Below, one piece after another: positions 7,501 to 13,787 of a DNA stretch of 14,574 nt. The notes under the pieces are model-generated. The model was given only the letters and a program-made list of their open reading frames with translations. It was not told the DNA's origin and made no database searches. Both the position numbers and the translations under genes were made by a program. Each line of letters opens with the position of its first letter. The stretch's first letter is position 1. Source of the DNA: Bacteroidales bacterium (GTDB taxonomy: Bacteria > Bacteroidota > Bacteroidia > Bacteroidales > Paludibacteraceae); the NCBI GenBank assembly GCA_900766775.1, contig CAAFXN010000082.1:1-14574 (forward strand), given 5' to 3'.

Positions 7501-8351
7501 TGGCGCAGGTAGCGCGCACCGATAGTGGCTAACTCCATGAGGCACAGCGGTTTCTGCTCGCGATGCAGTTCCTTGCGGATGTCATGGAACAGCCCGAGGG
7601 TGCTTTCTATCTCGTCTTTCATAAACGACTCGTCCACCTTGATAGTCTCCAGTATCGTGGTGAAGGTGGTGTGGCGGCAGTGGTCAGACCAGTAGGTGTC
7701 GAGGATACGCAGTTCGGTCTCCGTCGGGTCGCGCTGCTCCTTGCGGAAATACGCCACCACCTCGGCGAGGTCATCGGCATTCATCGCCAAGCCCCATTGC
7801 TTGCAGAAAGCCTCTAACTCGGGGCGGCTGCCTGCCTCTCCTACTGCCATCTGTGTGAAACCCGCAAGGCTCGCCAGCGGTTTCACGTCCGCAGTCTGGT
7901 TCTGCGACAACTGCGAGAGGTCTTTCTCGCGGCTCTCCACGGCATTGATATAGTAGTGGCGAATGCGGCTCAGGTCGGCATCAGACAGGTCGTCATCGAA
8001 GATAAGCAGACGGCTGGAGCGTATCTCCACCTCCGCCGCAGGGTCTATCAGGTGCACGCAATCGACTGCCGACGACGCACGCTGGTCGAACTGTCCGGGG
8101 ATATACTCCACGGCAAGAAACTTCTTGCCGTTTAGGTCGCAACAGTCTGACACCGTGTCCGTTACCGTCTCGCCAAAGACCGTGTAACGGCACTGCTCCA
8201 GCAACTCCTCGGAGAAGCCGAACAAGTCATACACATTGATATATCGGAGCGACTGCAGGTGCAACTGCAAGTTCTCATTCAACTCGTGGCGCAGACTGTC
8301 TGCCTCCACACGAAAAGCCTCACGCTTCTCTACAAAGATACGAAAATTCAT
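4515..8351 (-). CDS. purL: Phosphoribosylformylglycinamidine synthase, large form
   Basis: Converts FGAR, ATP and glutamine to FGAM, step four of de novo purine synthesis, in the cytosol. The 1278-residue single-chain form has a PurS-like N-terminus (1 to about 150), a linker, two AIRS-type synthetase halves and a C-terminal class I glutaminase. Visible motifs are SDHCRH at 222-227, the glutaminase nucleophile C1114 in GICNGFQAL, and H1247/E1249 in GHSERYE. E. coli PurL has about 1295 residues; Bacteroidota forms I remember are nearer 1230. Two low-complexity blocks just before the glutaminase are encoded by repeat-like DNA: about residues 902-936 (containing PTPSLPTREGE) from an inverted repeat, and about 986-1011 from a 14-bp tandem array. 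Both stay in frame. The start MNFRIFVEKREAF is the family start, with an A-rich stretch before it. It is the last gene of the minus-strand nucleotide cluster. Confidence 0.97.
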   Translation of the reverse strand: MNFRIFVEKREAFRVEADSLRHELNENLQLHLQSLRYINVYDLFGFSEELLEQCRYTVFGETVTDTVSDCCDLNGKKFLAVEYIPGQFDQRASSAVDCVHLIDPAAEVEIRSSRLLIFDDDLSDADLSRIRHYYINAVESREKDLSQLSQNQTADVKPLASLAGFTQMAVGEAGSRPELEAFCKQWGLAMNADDLAEVVAYFRKEQRDPTETELRILDTYWSDHCRHTTFTTILETIKVDESFMKDEIESTLGLFHDIRKELHREQKPLCLMELATIGARYLRHKGLLDDMEQSEENNACSVFIDVDVDGQQEKWLLQFKNETHNHPTEIEPFGGASTCLGGAIRDPLSGRAYVYQAMRVTGAGDIYKPVSETIPGKLPQQVITRKAAAGYSSYGNQIGLATTHVREIYHPSYVAKRLEVGAVVGAVKAENVRRESPAAGDIILLLGGRTGRDGIGGATGSSKEHTEASLESCGSEVQKGNAPEERKLQRLFRRPEVTRLIKKSNDFGAGGVSVAIGELADGLDIYLDRVPTKYSGLNPTELAISESQERMAVVIEAKDRETFEHYCHMDNVEFTHVADVTDTGRMRQFYKGELIADLTREFIDSAGAKHFAKATILPVEERDPFRQQPAGNTLQERMEHVLAAPNVVSQKGLIEMFDATIGRSTVLMPFGGKTQQTETQVSVQKLPTDGVTNTASIMAYGYNPFIAEWSPYHGAAYAVVEACSKVVAAGADYSRMRFSYQEYFERMTHDPHTFGKPLSALLGALKMQVALGLPSIGGKDSMSGTFEHISVPPTLIAFGITTVKADTVISPEFKQAGHRLYLVKHTPLANHMPDTDQLQANWRAVTEGIQSGRIVSAYAIGFGGVAEAIAKMSFGNQLAANITLPEDELFAYDYGSILVEEGPTPSLPTREGESELPSSVDANFAPSLCREDRGGSCLFIGEVIEGNDLIINGERISREALLKANTAPFERIYPATAPAQYPDLNPHVVPNTERSGVPDTEFPTRSSQHEVIVYIPVFPGTNCDYDSAKAWRAAGAEVETTIFRNLTPQDVLDSIDEMAAHIDRCHILMFAGGFSAGDEPDGSGKFIANVINNKKVAAAITALIDRGGLILGICNGFQALIKSGLLPYGKLGMVTPDSPTLFRNDINRHISQMVTTVVATDGSRSPWLKGLTKGELHSIAVSHGEGKFVVSEQMAQELFANGQVAFRYADPATGEPTMQSPYNPNGSYYAIEGIISANGQILGKMGHSERYEENVFRNIAGNKLQPLFRNAVRYFTGE
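5315..5394. repeat. 14-bp tandem array embedded in purL
   Basis: Four 14-bp units (5315-5328, 5329-5342, 5343-5356, 5381-5394) and one 24-bp unit (5357-5380) all end in a form of AACTCCGTGT. The total is 80 bp. The unit set matches the 80-bp array in the purE leader at 9133-9212, and 22 consecutive bases of the 24-bp unit (5359-5380) are identical to 9191-9212. In purL it encodes about residues 986-1012, between the synthetase and glutaminase parts. The 14-bp period is not a multiple of three, so each unit is read in a different frame. Confidence 0.9.
5545..5647. repeat. 103-bp inverted-repeat element embedded in purL
   Basis: Arm 5545-5578 (34 nt) is nearly the reverse complement of arm 5615-5647 (33 nt), with a 36-nt centre. 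Each arm contains its own small palindrome around CCCTCCC/GGGAGGG with a 4-5-nt centre. The right arm holds GGGAGGGACGGGGTGGG (5629-5645), a four-run G-quadruplex motif on the strand opposite to the purL coding strand. It is translated as about PurL residues 902-936. The sequence resembles a dispersed Bacteroidales repeat that, as I recall, yields PTPSLPTREG-like peptides wherever it is read through. Confidence 0.9.
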
Positions 8352-8437
8352 GTTTTTTATGATTTTAAGACCACCTGCTGTCTGACCGCTATGCAGAAAG
8401 ACTTATTTATTTACCAATATCCGCAAAAATCCTTCCT

Positions 8438-8527
8438 AATCTCTGCAAGGGCGTAGCCCGCAGCAAGGTGTTTTATATTCCTGCTCGCTGACGCTCTATT
8501 TATCCCGACGTGTCGGGACGAGATTCA
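8438..8527. repeat. Dispersed repeat, copy 1 (also at 12594-12661)
   Basis: It begins AATCTCTGC, continues with a GGGC-GTA-GCCC hairpin and CTGCTCGCT, and ends GAGATTCA; the copy at 12594-12661 has the same order of parts. This copy has about 23 extra bases containing TCCCGAC-GT-GTCGGGA (8503-8518). The first and last six bases are complementary, giving a closed fold. Confidence 0.75.
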
Positions 8528-8598
8528 TGGGATTTTTGCAGAGGATACCATTTCCGATACTATATCAGTCTGACAGCGAATGAAGTAAGCGGTCGTTT

Positions 8599-8658
8599 GT
8601 CTTTCAGTGCGGAGCACGATCGGATAGTCGCAAGACGGTCTTTCAGCGCGTAGCGCGG
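8599..8658. repeat. Imperfect direct repeat carrying two GNA-loop hairpins
   Basis: GTCTTTCAG followed by a hairpin occurs at 8599-8617 and 8638-8656. The first hairpin is GTGC-GGA-GCAC, the second GCGC-GTA-GCGC, so the arms changed in a compensating way while the loop type stayed. The second copy ends two bases before the purE stop codon. Confidence 0.7.
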
Positions 8659-8659
8659 T

Positions 8660-9127
8660 CTAAATAACGGTATTCAACACTTTCTCTGTCTGTTTCTTGC
8701 GGAAGTCTTCCAACTGCGCGAGGAGGGACGCATCGTTGAGAGCCAGTATCTCTATCGCCAGCAGGGCAGCGTTCTTGCTGCCGTTGATGGCCACCGTTGC
8801 CACGGGGATACCGCTCGGCATCTGCACAATGCTCAGGAGCGAATCCAGCCCGTCCAGCGTCTTGCTGCGAACGGGCACGCCGATAACGGGCAGCGTCGTC
8901 AGACCGGCTATCACACCTGCCAAATGGGCGGCTCCGCCGGCACCGGCAATGATAACACTCAAACCACGCTCGCGAGCCGTCTCTGCCCATTGCATCAGGG
9001 CGTGAGGCGCACGGTGGGCACTGATAACGCGTTTCTCTACTTCTATTCCGAACTCTTGCAGGGTCTCGATAGCAGGAGTCATCACCTCCAAATCGCTACC
9101 CGACCCCATGATTACACCAACTTTCAT
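8660..9127 (-). CDS. purE: N5-carboxyaminoimidazole ribonucleotide mutase
   Basis: A 155-residue cytosolic class I PurE that moves the carboxyl group of N5-CAIR to give CAIR, step six of bacterial purine synthesis; it normally needs PurK, which is not in this window. The nucleotide-binding MGSGSD loop (7-12), the catalytic-type SAHRAP (H38, corresponding to E. coli His45), AGAGGAAHLAG and GVPVRS followed by SIVQMPSGIPV are all present. Length is typical for the family. The start MKVGVIMGSGSD is the family start, preceded by AAAAGAAAT, the same 9 nt as before guaA. It lies 172 bp after guaA and 308 bp before purL, on the same strand. The leader is almost wholly repeat DNA (9133-9282). Confidence 0.97.
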   Translation of the reverse strand: MKVGVIMGSGSDLEVMTPAIETLQEFGIEVEKRVISAHRAPHALMQWAETARERGLSVIIAGAGGAAHLAGVIAGLTTLPVIGVPVRSKTLDGLDSLLSIVQMPSGIPVATVAINGSKNAALLAIEILALNDASLLAQLEDFRKKQTEKVLNTVI

Positions 9128-9132
9128 ATTTC

Positions 9133-9212
9133 TTTTAACTTTGTGTAAATAACTTCGTGTTTGTAACTTCGTGTAAATAACTTCGTGTTAGGAACTCCGC
9201 TTCGCTCCGTGT
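9133..9212. repeat. 14-bp tandem array in the purE leader
   Basis: Four 14-bp units (9133-9146, 9147-9160, 9161-9174, 9175-9188), each ending AACTTCGTGT or a close variant, are followed by a 24-bp unit (9189-9212). The total is 80 bp, the same as the array inside purL. The array ends 6 nt before the purE start codon on the minus strand. An inverted 10-bp copy of the unit core (ACACGAAGTT) lies at 9254-9263. Confidence 0.9.
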
Positions 9213-9214
9213 AC

Positions 9215-9282
9215 AGCGCGTCAGCGCTTTTTTACAGCCCGTAGGGCTTTCATACACGAAGTTCTTTACAGCCCGCAGGGCT
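9215..9282. repeat. Three short hairpins between guaA and purE
   Basis: AGCGC-GTCA-GCGCT (9215-9228, followed by T6), AGCCC-GTA-GGGCT (9236-9248) and AGCCC-GCA-GGGCT (9270-9282). The last two sit in a longer near-repeat starting TTTACAGCCCG. Read on the minus strand they lie just after the guaA stop codon but lack a following U-run, so I do not call them terminators. Confidence 0.75.
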
Positions 9283-9299
9283 TCCCAACACGCAGTTTC

Positions 9300-10910
9300 C
9301 TATTCCCATTCTATCGTAGCAGGTGGTTTGGAGGAGATGTCGTAGCATACGCGGTTGACACCCCGCACCTTGTTGATTATCTCGTTGGAGCACTTCGCCA
9401 TGAAGTCGTAAGGCAAGTGCGCCCAGTCAGCGGTCATAGCGTCGGAGGAGGTAACTGCCCGCAGCGCCACGGGGTTCTCGTAGGTGCGTTCATCGCCCAT
9501 CACACCTACGCTGCGCACCTCGCTCAGCAGGATAGCACCGGCTTGCCAAATCTGGTCGTAGAGGCTCACCTCTATCTCGCCGTTCTCCATGTTCGCAGGA
9601 ACGCCGGCTGCCAACACGGCACGCGCCTCCTCGCCGCTCAGACGCACTTTGTACTCGCGCAGACCACGGATGAAGATGTCGTCTGCCTCTTGCAGCACAC
9701 GCACTTTCTCTCGCGTGATGTCGCCCAAGATACGCACTGCCAACCCCGGTCCGGGGAACGGATGGCGGGTAATCAGGTGCTCCGGCATACCCATCGAACG
9801 CCCCACGCGGCGCACCTCGTCCTTGAACAGCGATTTCAGCGGCTCGCAGAGTTGCAGGGGCATCTCCTCGGGCAGACCGCCCACGTTGTGGTGGCTCTTG
9901 ATGACCTTGCCCGTGATATTGAGCGACTCGATACGGTCGGGGTAGATAGTGCCCTGCGCCAGCCACTTGGCATCGGTTATCTTCTTCGCCTCAGCATTGA
10001 AAACCTCCACAAAGTCGCGTCCGATAATCTTGCGCTTCTTCTCGGGCTCGGTAACGCCCGCCAAGTCGCTGAGGAATCGCTCGCTGGCGTCCACGCCAAT
10101 CACATGCAGACCGAGGCACTCGTAGTCGCGCATCACGTCTTCAAACTCGTTCTTGCGGAGCATACCGTGGTCCACGAAGATACAGGTCAGTTGGTCGCCT
10201 ATCGCTTTGTTGAGCAATACCGCCACCACCGACGAGTCCACGCCGCCCGACAAACCGAGGATAACACGGTCGCTGCCTATCTGCTCGCGCAACTCCTTCA
10301 CCGTGCTCTCTACAAACGCGTCTGCGCTCCATTCCTGCTTGCTGCCGCACACATCTACCACGAAGTTCTTCAGCAGCAGCGTGCCTTGCAGCGAGTGGAA
10401 CACCTCGGGGTGGAACTGTGTGCCGAACACGGGCACCGCCTCGGGAATGTAATAAGCGGCGTTCTGCACCGTCTCGGTGGACGCCACCACATGTGCCCCT
10501 TCGGGCAGACGGGTGATGCTGTCGCCGTGCGACATCCATACCTGCGAATGCGGATCAAAACCGCGGAACAGCGGGCAGGTAGTGTCCACAAACTGCAAGT
10601 TCTGGCGCCCGTACTCGCGCGTGCCCGCGCTCTCCACCTTACCGCCATAGATATGGCTCATGTACTGCGCACCATAGCAGATACCCAAGATGGGCAGACG
10701 ACCGCGAATCCGGCTCAAGTCCACATGAAAAGCATCGTCGGCATACACGCTCAGAGGCGAGCCGGAGAGGATAACGCCAATCACATCGGAGTCGTCCTCG
10801 GGGTACTTGTTGTAGGGCAGAATCTCGCAGAAAGTGTCCAACTCTCGAACACGCCGCCCGATGAGTTGGGTGGTTTGCGACCCAAAATCTAATATAATAA
10901 TCTTTTGCAT
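9300..10910 (-). CDS. guaA: GMP synthase (glutamine-hydrolysing)
   Basis: Converts XMP, ATP and glutamine to GMP in the cytosol. The 536-residue protein has an N-terminal class I glutaminase (about 1-190: C78 in GICYGAQ, H167/E169 in FHPEV), the ATP pyrophosphatase domain with SGGVDSS at 221-227, and a C-terminal dimerisation domain ending in the family's KPPATIEWE. It is slightly longer than E. coli GuaA (525). The excess can be placed at about residues 421-449, between REY and LYDQ, where the Bacteroidota proteins I remember join directly; I see no repeat in that DNA. The start MQKIIILDFGSQ is the family start, with AAAAGAAAT before it and a pyrimidine-rich 7-bp repeat on the sense strand further up. 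It follows guaB by 129 bp, the classic guaBA order. Confidence 0.98.
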   Translation of the reverse strand: MQKIIILDFGSQTTQLIGRRVRELDTFCEILPYNKYPEDDSDVIGVILSGSPLSVYADDAFHVDLSRIRGRLPILGICYGAQYMSHIYGGKVESAGTREYGRQNLQFVDTTCPLFRGFDPHSQVWMSHGDSITRLPEGAHVVASTETVQNAAYYIPEAVPVFGTQFHPEVFHSLQGTLLLKNFVVDVCGSKQEWSADAFVESTVKELREQIGSDRVILGLSGGVDSSVVAVLLNKAIGDQLTCIFVDHGMLRKNEFEDVMRDYECLGLHVIGVDASERFLSDLAGVTEPEKKRKIIGRDFVEVFNAEAKKITDAKWLAQGTIYPDRIESLNITGKVIKSHHNVGGLPEEMPLQLCEPLKSLFKDEVRRVGRSMGMPEHLITRHPFPGPGLAVRILGDITREKVRVLQEADDIFIRGLREYKVRLSGEEARAVLAAGVPANMENGEIEVSLYDQIWQAGAILLSEVRSVGVMGDERTYENPVALRAVTSSDAMTADWAHLPYDFMAKCSNEIINKVRGVNRVCYDISSKPPATIEWE

Positions 10911-10919
10911 ATTTCTTTT

Positions 10920-10951
10920 GGATGAAGGATAAAGGATGAAAGATAAAAGAC
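10920..10951. repeat. 7-bp tandem repeat before guaA start
   Basis: Units GGATGAA, GGATAAA, GGATGAA, AGATAAA then AGAC: the same design and length as 1361-1392 before amt. On the sense strand it ends 9 nt before the guaA ATG. Two parts have exact complements further up the spacer: GGATAAAGG (10927-10935) with 11026-11034, and TAAAAGAC (10944-10951) with 11008-11015, so the guaB-guaA spacer can fold into a long hairpin. Confidence 0.75.
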
Positions 10952-11039
10952 GGATTACATTTGCTTATGAGCGTTCAGAGTCAAAAGTATTTAGTCTTTA
11001 ATCCTGTGTCTTTTAACGTAGCGGTCCTTTATCCAAGAA

Positions 11040-12500
11040 TCATTTCGTGCTATAGTTCGGTGCCTCGCTCGTAATGGTAATATCGTGGGGGTGGCTCTCG
11101 CTCATGCCGGCAGCGGAAATTTTCACGAACTTCGCATGCTGCAACTCCTCCAAGTTATGTGCACCCACATAGCCCATACCCGAACGCAGACCGCCCATCA
11201 ACTGGTAAATCGTCTCGCTAACGCTGCCTTTGTAGGGCACGCGACCTACGATACCTTCCGGCACTAATTTCGACACATTCTTCTCCCCGCCTTGGAAATA
11301 GCGGTCAGCCGACCCGGCTTTCATCGCGTCGATAGAGCCCATGCCGCGGTAGGTCTTGAACTTACGCCCGTTGTAGATAATCGTCTCCCCGGGCGCTTCG
11401 TCCGTACCGGCGAACATCGACCCGCACATCACGCAGTTGCCGCCTGCCGCCAGTGCCTTCACCACATCGCCCGAGTAGCGCAGACCGCCGTCGGCGATAA
11501 TAGGCACGCCCGAGCCCTTGATAGCCTCCGAGGTCTCGAAGATAGCCGTCAACTGAGGCACGCCCACACCCGCAATGATACGCGTGGTGCAGATAGAACC
11601 CGGACCAATACCCACCTTCACGCCGTCGGCACCGTTCTCCACAAGATACTTCGCAGCCTCAGCGGTAGCGATATTCCCCACCACGACATCCAGTTTCGGG
11701 TATTTCGCCTTGATAGTCCGCAGTGCATTCACAATGTTCTTCGAGTGTCCGTGCGCCGAGTCGAGCACGATAGCGTCCACCCCCTCTTTGTAGAGCGCGT
11801 CCACGCGGTGCATATAGTCTGCCGTGATACCCACGCCCGCAGCGCAGCGCAAGCGACCTTTCGCGTCCTTGCATGCATTGGGGAAGTCTTTCAGTTTGGT
11901 GATATCTTTGTAGGTAACCAGCCCCGTGAGGTGTCCTTCTTTGTCCACCACGGGCAGTTTCTCCACTTTGTGGGTCTGCAGCGCGTGCATAATCGTCGCG
12001 TTGTCCGTGGATGAGATGGTAATCAGGTCTTTGCTGGTCATCACCTCGGCTACAGGACGCTGCATGTTCGTCTCGAAGCGCAGGTCGCGATTCGTTACAA
12101 TCCCCACCAGCATGTCCTTGTTGTCCACCACGGGAATACCGCCGATGTGGTTATCCTGCATCAACTGCAGCGCATCGCCTACGGTCTGCTCAGCCGTAAT
12201 AGTAATAGGGTCTGAAATCAGTCCGTTCTCCGCACGCTTCACGCGGCGCACTTGAGCCGCCTGCGCCTCGATAGGCATGTTCTTGTGAATCACACCGATA
12301 CCGCCTTCGCGGGCAATAGCAATCGCCATCGTCGCCTCCGTCACGGTGTCCATCGCTGCCGACACCACGGGGATGTTCAGGCGAATGTTACGGGAGAACT
12401 GACAGCGGAGGTCCACCTCACGAGGAAGCACCTCCGAATAAGCGGGCACCAGCAACACATCGTCAAAGGTAAGCCCCTCTTCAATAATTCGATTTGTCAT
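11040..12500 (-). CDS. guaB: IMP dehydrogenase
   Basis: Oxidises IMP to XMP with NAD, the committed step of GMP synthesis, as a cytosolic tetramer. The 486-residue protein has the (beta/alpha)8 barrel interrupted by a tandem CBS (Bateman) pair at about 95-145 and 152-203. The catalytic C304 lies in GPGSICTTR (E. coli Cys305), with DGGLRYSGD, YRGMGS and EGIVGRVPYKG further on. The start at 12500 (MTNRIIEEGLTFDDVLL) is the family start; an in-frame ATG at 12560 would add 20 residues (MKEIILYKLCYC...) unlike any known N-terminus. The CBS pair makes purine-nucleotide allosteric control likely. It lies 197 bp after pyrB and leads the guaBA pair. Its leader contains CATCCTTTATCTTTAATC, related to the 7-bp repeat before guaA. 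Confidence 0.97.
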   Translation of the reverse strand: MTNRIIEEGLTFDDVLLVPAYSEVLPREVDLRCQFSRNIRLNIPVVSAAMDTVTEATMAIAIAREGGIGVIHKNMPIEAQAAQVRRVKRAENGLISDPITITAEQTVGDALQLMQDNHIGGIPVVDNKDMLVGIVTNRDLRFETNMQRPVAEVMTSKDLITISSTDNATIMHALQTHKVEKLPVVDKEGHLTGLVTYKDITKLKDFPNACKDAKGRLRCAAGVGITADYMHRVDALYKEGVDAIVLDSAHGHSKNIVNALRTIKAKYPKLDVVVGNIATAEAAKYLVENGADGVKVGIGPGSICTTRIIAGVGVPQLTAIFETSEAIKGSGVPIIADGGLRYSGDVVKALAAGGNCVMCGSMFAGTDEAPGETIIYNGRKFKTYRGMGSIDAMKAGSADRYFQGGEKNVSKLVPEGIVGRVPYKGSVSETIYQLMGGLRSGMGYVGAHNLEELQHAKFVKISAAGMSESHPHDITITSEAPNYSTK

Positions 12501-12593
12501 ATAATGATTAAAGATAAAGGATGCACAATAACATAGTTTGTATAAAATTATCTCTTTCAATAGGAAAGGATATCTTCCGCATACAATCCTTAA

Positions 12594-12661
12594 AATCTCT
12601 GCGAGGGCGTAGCCCGAAGCAAGGCGTTTATCATTTCCTGCTCGCTACGCTCACGAGATTC
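12594..12661. repeat. Dispersed repeat, copy 2 (also at 8438-8527)
   Basis: AATCTCTGC, a GGGC-GTA-GCCC hairpin at 12605-12615, CTGCTCGCT, then GAGATTCA, in the same order as copy 1 but without the inner 23-base palindrome insert. It lies between pyrB and guaB. Confidence 0.75.
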
Positions 12662-12697
12662 AAAAGATTCTAACAGAGTTGTCGCAGGAGGACCATC

Positions 12698-13750
12698 CTA
12701 CAGCGCGTGGTCGCAGTAGAAGCACCGTAGCACCCCGTCGGCATCGCGATAGGCTTTCTTCTCCACGGGTTCGGTGGTGGAGATACAGCGGTCGTTATGG
12801 CACGGGCAGTCGGTCGCCGTAGGTGTAAGCGCAGCGGGCTGCGACTGCTCTTTCCATTGCAGCAGGGTGTAAATCAGCGCCATACGCACATACTTCCCGT
12901 TCTCCACTTGGCGGAAATACGCCGCCCGCGGGTCTTTATCCACCTCCACCGTTATCTCGTTCACGCGCGGCAGCGGGTGCAGTACTATCATGCTCGGCTT
13001 GCCCAGCGCCATTTTCTCGGTATCGAGGATGAACGAGTCTTTCAGCCGCTCGTACTCCGCTTTGTCGGCAAAACGCTCCTGCTGCACGCGCGTCATATAG
13101 AGCACATCCACCAGCGGCATAGCCTCTTCCAGCGTGCTGCACTCGCGGTAGTTGTCGCCCAACTCGTTCTTCATGTAGTCGGGCAGGCGCAACTCCTTCG
13201 GCGAGATAAGCACGAACTGCACTCCCTCGTAGCGGCGCATGGCTTTGATGAGCGAATGCACGGTGCGACCGTATTTCAAGTCGCCGCAGAGCCCCACCGT
13301 CAGGTGGTCAAAATGCCCCAACTCGCGGCGTATGGTCAGCAGGTCGGTCATCGTTTGCGTGGGGTGCGAGTGCCCGCCGTCGCCCGCGTTGATGATAGGG
13401 ATACGGCTGTACTCCGAAGCCACCCGCGGCGCACCCTCTTTGTAGTGGCGCATAGCCACGATGTCGGCAAACGCGCTCACTACGCGTATCGTGTCTGCCA
13501 CCGTCTCGCCTTTGCTCACACTGCTGCTACGCGCGTCGGAGAAACCCAGCACATTGCCGCCCAACTCCATCATCGCGGCGGTAAAACTCAGGCGTGTGCG
13601 GGTGCTCGGCTCATAGAATAGCGTCGCGAGTTTCTTCCCGCGGCAAGCATCGGCATATTTCTCTTTGTGCGCAATAATATCCAGCGCACGCTCGATAATC
13701 GCATCTATTTCGGCAGTACTCAAATCTGTCGGGTCTAACAAATGGCGCAT
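12698..13750 (-). CDS. pyrB: Aspartate carbamoyltransferase with fused PyrI-like zinc module
   Basis: Makes carbamoyl-aspartate from carbamoyl phosphate and aspartate, the first committed step of pyrimidine synthesis. Residues 1 to about 300 are a complete catalytic chain: STRTR at 49-53 for carbamoyl phosphate, SVSKGETVADT, GDGGHSHPTQ and the aspartate-loop HPLPRVNEI. Catalytic chains are usually about 305-310 residues; this protein has 350. After a Pro/Ala/Thr-rich linker (about 301-314), residues 315-350 carry CHNDRCISTTEPV and CFYC, aligning with CPNSNCISHAEPV and CKYC of the E. coli PyrI zinc domain (C317, C322, C343, C346 as ligands). The PyrI nucleotide-binding domain is absent, and no separate pyrI follows. 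A related PyrB-PyrI-type fusion is known in Thermotoga maritima. The gene follows pyrE by 37 bp. Confidence 0.96.
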   Translation of the reverse strand: MRHLLDPTDLSTAEIDAIIERALDIIAHKEKYADACRGKKLATLFYEPSTRTRLSFTAAMMELGGNVLGFSDARSSSVSKGETVADTIRVVSAFADIVAMRHYKEGAPRVASEYSRIPIINAGDGGHSHPTQTMTDLLTIRRELGHFDHLTVGLCGDLKYGRTVHSLIKAMRRYEGVQFVLISPKELRLPDYMKNELGDNYRECSTLEEAMPLVDVLYMTRVQQERFADKAEYERLKDSFILDTEKMALGKPSMIVLHPLPRVNEITVEVDKDPRAAYFRQVENGKYVRMALIYTLLQWKEQSQPAALTPTATDCPCHNDRCISTTEPVEKKAYRDADGVLRCFYCDHAL

Positions 13751-13760
13751 AAATTAAGAA

Positions 13761-13780
13761 TAATTAATGATAATTAATGG
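13761..13780. repeat. Two 10-bp A/T-rich direct repeats between pyrE and pyrB
   Basis: TAATTAATGA and TAATTAATGG lie back to back in the 37-bp spacer. The spacer has no Shine-Dalgarno for pyrB; on the sense strand the bases before the start codon are A/T only. Confidence 0.6.
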
Positions 13781-13787
13781 AGAATTA

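Larger units (their letters stand above)
8352..8659. other. Repeat-filled spacer between purE and purL
   Basis: These 308 bp contain no credible gene. They hold a dispersed repeat copy (8438-8527), an imperfect direct repeat (8599-8658), and three C-GNA-G hairpins (8449-8459, 8607-8617, 8646-8656). GCAAAAATCC at 8423-8432 has its exact complement at 8530-8539 and AATCTC at 8438-8443 pairs with GAGATT at 8520-8525, so most of the middle can fold as one nested structure. I found no convincing promoter for purL. Confidence 0.65.

Noticed and set aside
8352..8659. Possible metabolite riboswitch before purL or purE
   Set aside because: The leaders are dominated by repeats and I could not recognise the conserved core of any known purine, PRPP or other riboswitch class.
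9215..9282. Hairpins after guaA as rho-independent terminators
   Set aside because: On the guaA strand no U-run follows any of the stems. The T6 after 9228 is on the plus strand, where no gene ends.
9417..10892. Open frame of 491 codons on the plus strand opposite guaA
   Set aside because: It is fully antisense to a well-conserved gene, is rich in His, Arg, Gln and Leu as expected from reading this codon usage backwards, and shows no recognisable domain.
12501..12560. Upstream in-frame ATG that would extend GuaB by 20 residues
   Set aside because: IMP dehydrogenases start close to the EEGLTFDDVLL motif; the extra residues look like a translated leader.
12797..13621. Open frame of 274 codons on the plus strand opposite pyrB
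   Set aside because: Antisense shadow of the PyrB catalytic domain, including its STRTR region; Arg/His/Val-rich with no motif.
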